Assembly: GCA_029936195.1 (NCBI GenBank)
Contig: JAPYUH010000016.1
Coordinates: 1 to 32,723, forward strand
From: Alphaproteobacteria bacterium
Lineage (GTDB): Bacteria; Pseudomonadota; Alphaproteobacteria; GCA-2731375
DNA length: 32,723 nucleotides
Direction: 5' to 3'
Position 1 is the first letter of the stretch. Each line of letters begins with the position of its first letter. The notes under the pieces were generated by a model. It was not told the origin of the DNA and made no database searches. It saw only the letters and a program-made list of their open reading frames with translations. Below, piece after piece: positions 31,798 to 32,723 of this stretch. The position numbers and the translations under genes are program-made.

Positions 31798-32592
31798 CTA
31801 TTCCATCCGCGCATCGGAGACCACCAACAGGCGCTCCAGTATCAAGACGATGGCATACAGGCTAACGCCCACTGCGGTGATCATCAGCACCGCCATGAAC
31901 ATCCCGGCGGTATCCAGGGTCACCTGCACCTGCATCATCAGATAGCCCAGGCCTTCTTCCGAGGCGATGAACTCGCCCACGATGGCGCCCGCGACCGCCA
32001 GCACCACGGCCACCTTCATGCCGGAGAAGATATACGGCAAGGCGCCGGGCAATTGGATCTTGGTGAAGATCTGCCAGCGGGAAGCGCGCAGGGTGCGGAC
32101 CAGGTCGATTAACTCCGGCTCCACCTCGCCCAGGCCCCGGGCCGTGGTGATCAGGATGGGCAGGAAACAGATGGAAAAGGCGATCAGAATGTTGGGGCCC
32201 AAACCATAGGAAAACCAGACGATGAAGATGGGCCCCAAGGCGACCTTGGGGATCATGTTCAACGAGACGATCAAGGGCATCAGGGCATCGTTCAGCCAGC
32301 GCGACCAGGAAAACAGCACCGCCATGCCAACCCCCACCACAACGGCCAGCCAGAAGCCGCCGAATACCGAGGCAGCGGTGATCATGGTGTTATGGCCCCA
32401 GGCGTAAACCTTCCATTCCAGCAGGGTGGCGAAGGTATCCAGGGGCGCCGGCATGATATAGGGCTCCACCTCGCCCAGGGTGATCCAGGCCTGCCAGGCG
32501 CCCAGGGCGGCCAAGTGCATGACGATGATCAGCACCCACTTGCGCAGTTTATCCCGGCCGTCATCCATGGGCGGTCGGGGCCCATTCAACAA
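31798..32592 (-). CDS. ABC transporter permease, SsuC/TauC class
   Basis: The 264-residue protein has six predicted membrane segments. The EAA loop DLVRTLRASRWQIFTKIQLPGALPYIFSGMKVA is the ATPase-docking motif, followed by AIVGEFIASEEGLGYLM, a class marker. The start is uncertain: the track uses a TTG at 32592 with AAGGTGG about 13 nt upstream. An ATG at 32568 (MDDGRDKLRKW) lacks a ribosome site but begins closer to the first helix. It forms one importer with the ATPase downstream and the truncated gene upstream. Confidence 0.9.
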   Translation of the reverse strand: MLNGPRPPMDDGRDKLRKWVLIIVMHLAALGAWQAWITLGEVEPYIMPAPLDTFATLLEWKVYAWGHNTMITAASVFGGFWLAVVVGVGMAVLFSWSRWLNDALMPLIVSLNMIPKVALGPIFIVWFSYGLGPNILIAFSICFLPILITTARGLGEVEPELIDLVRTLRASRWQIFTKIQLPGALPYIFSGMKVAVVLAVAGAIVGEFIASEEGLGYLMMQVQVTLDTAGMFMAVLMITAVGVSLYAIVLILERLLVVSDARME

Positions 32593-32628
32593 AGCGATAC
32601 CGGCAATCCACCTTGAAACCGGGCATCA

Positions 32629-32723
32629 TCATGCCAGCCAGCGCTCCAAATTCTCGGCCACGAATTCGTCGTCGCACAAATGCGGATAGTCGGCGATCAC
32701 GCGGTCCAGCTCTTCCGCCTGAC
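32629..32723 (-). CDS. 3' end of an upstream gene, probably the importer's substrate-binding protein (partial)
   Basis: A frame enters from the right edge and ends at a TGA (32629-32631). Its last 31 residues read AEELDRVIADYPHLCDDEFVAENLERWLA in two short helices. The position directly before the permease suggests the periplasmic binding protein of this SsuABC-type importer, but the fragment is too short to confirm the family. Confidence 0.5.
   Translation of the reverse strand, partial: QAEELDRVIADYPHLCDDEFVAENLERWLA

Noticed and set aside
1-32723. CRISPR arrays, tRNA/rRNA genes, complete IS elements or prophage modules
   Set aside because: No regularly spaced repeats, cloverleaf sequences, transposase or phage structural genes were seen on either strand.

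Overview
The window comes from a GC-rich proteobacterial chromosome, most likely an alphaproteobacterium of Rhodospirillales type. This is inferred from the complete aapJQMP general amino-acid transporter, the Rhizobium-style gene arrangements, the tight overlapping operons and the choice of metabolic genes. No rRNA, tRNA, CRISPR array, complete insertion sequence or prophage was seen. There is no gene-free stretch longer than about 300 bases.

Layout. (1) 118-3206, minus strand: a three-gene unit of a small STM3941-like membrane protein, a GMC flavin oxidoreductase and a phytanoyl-CoA/EctD-like dioxygenase. It diverges from an SDR dehydrogenase (3311-4084). (2) 4115-5238: a decayed patch holding a tiny superinfection-immunity-like membrane protein, the tail of an EAL domain and a headless, degenerate histidine kinase, the last two meeting head to head. 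(3) 5306-12596, plus strand: a Sel1-type exported protein, a CPA1 Na+/H+ antiporter overlapping an ADP-ribose-type Nudix hydrolase, then a sulfur/cysteine unit (cysteine synthase, AlaX tRNA editor, and a mercaptopyruvate sulfurtransferase fused to two GNAT domains). (4) 12787-17277, minus strand: aapJQMP, with a strong hairpin between aapJ and aapQ. (5) 17838-21582, plus strand: a cystathionine beta-lyase-like gene running straight into modABC. (6) 21605-32723, minus strand: a long collinear block. From the upstream end it holds an SsuABC-type importer (binding-protein tail, permease, ATPase), a Gfo/Idh/MocA dehydrogenase, a DUF993 protein, a vsr/restriction-modification remnant, a second Gfo/Idh/MocA dehydrogenase, a gutted TIM-barrel isomerase, an enolase-superfamily enzyme, an intact TIM-barrel isomerase, a GT2/DUF2304 pair, an HpcH/HpaI aldolase and a small membrane protein.

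How the parts work together. Block 6 reads as an uptake and catabolic route for an unidentified sugar, cyclitol or sugar acid: import, two oxidations, isomerisation, dehydration and aldol cleavage. It has been damaged twice. A lower-GC vsr island sits in the middle; its methyltransferase ORF is an in-frame chimera whose second half looks like the C-terminal half of an Eco29kI-family restriction endonuclease. In addition, a roughly 125-bp double-hairpin element replaces the centre of one isomerase gene. These two scars, the EAL/kinase junction and the sulfurtransferase-GNAT-GNAT fusion are the most unusual things in the window. All family assignments come from reading motifs; no database search was possible.
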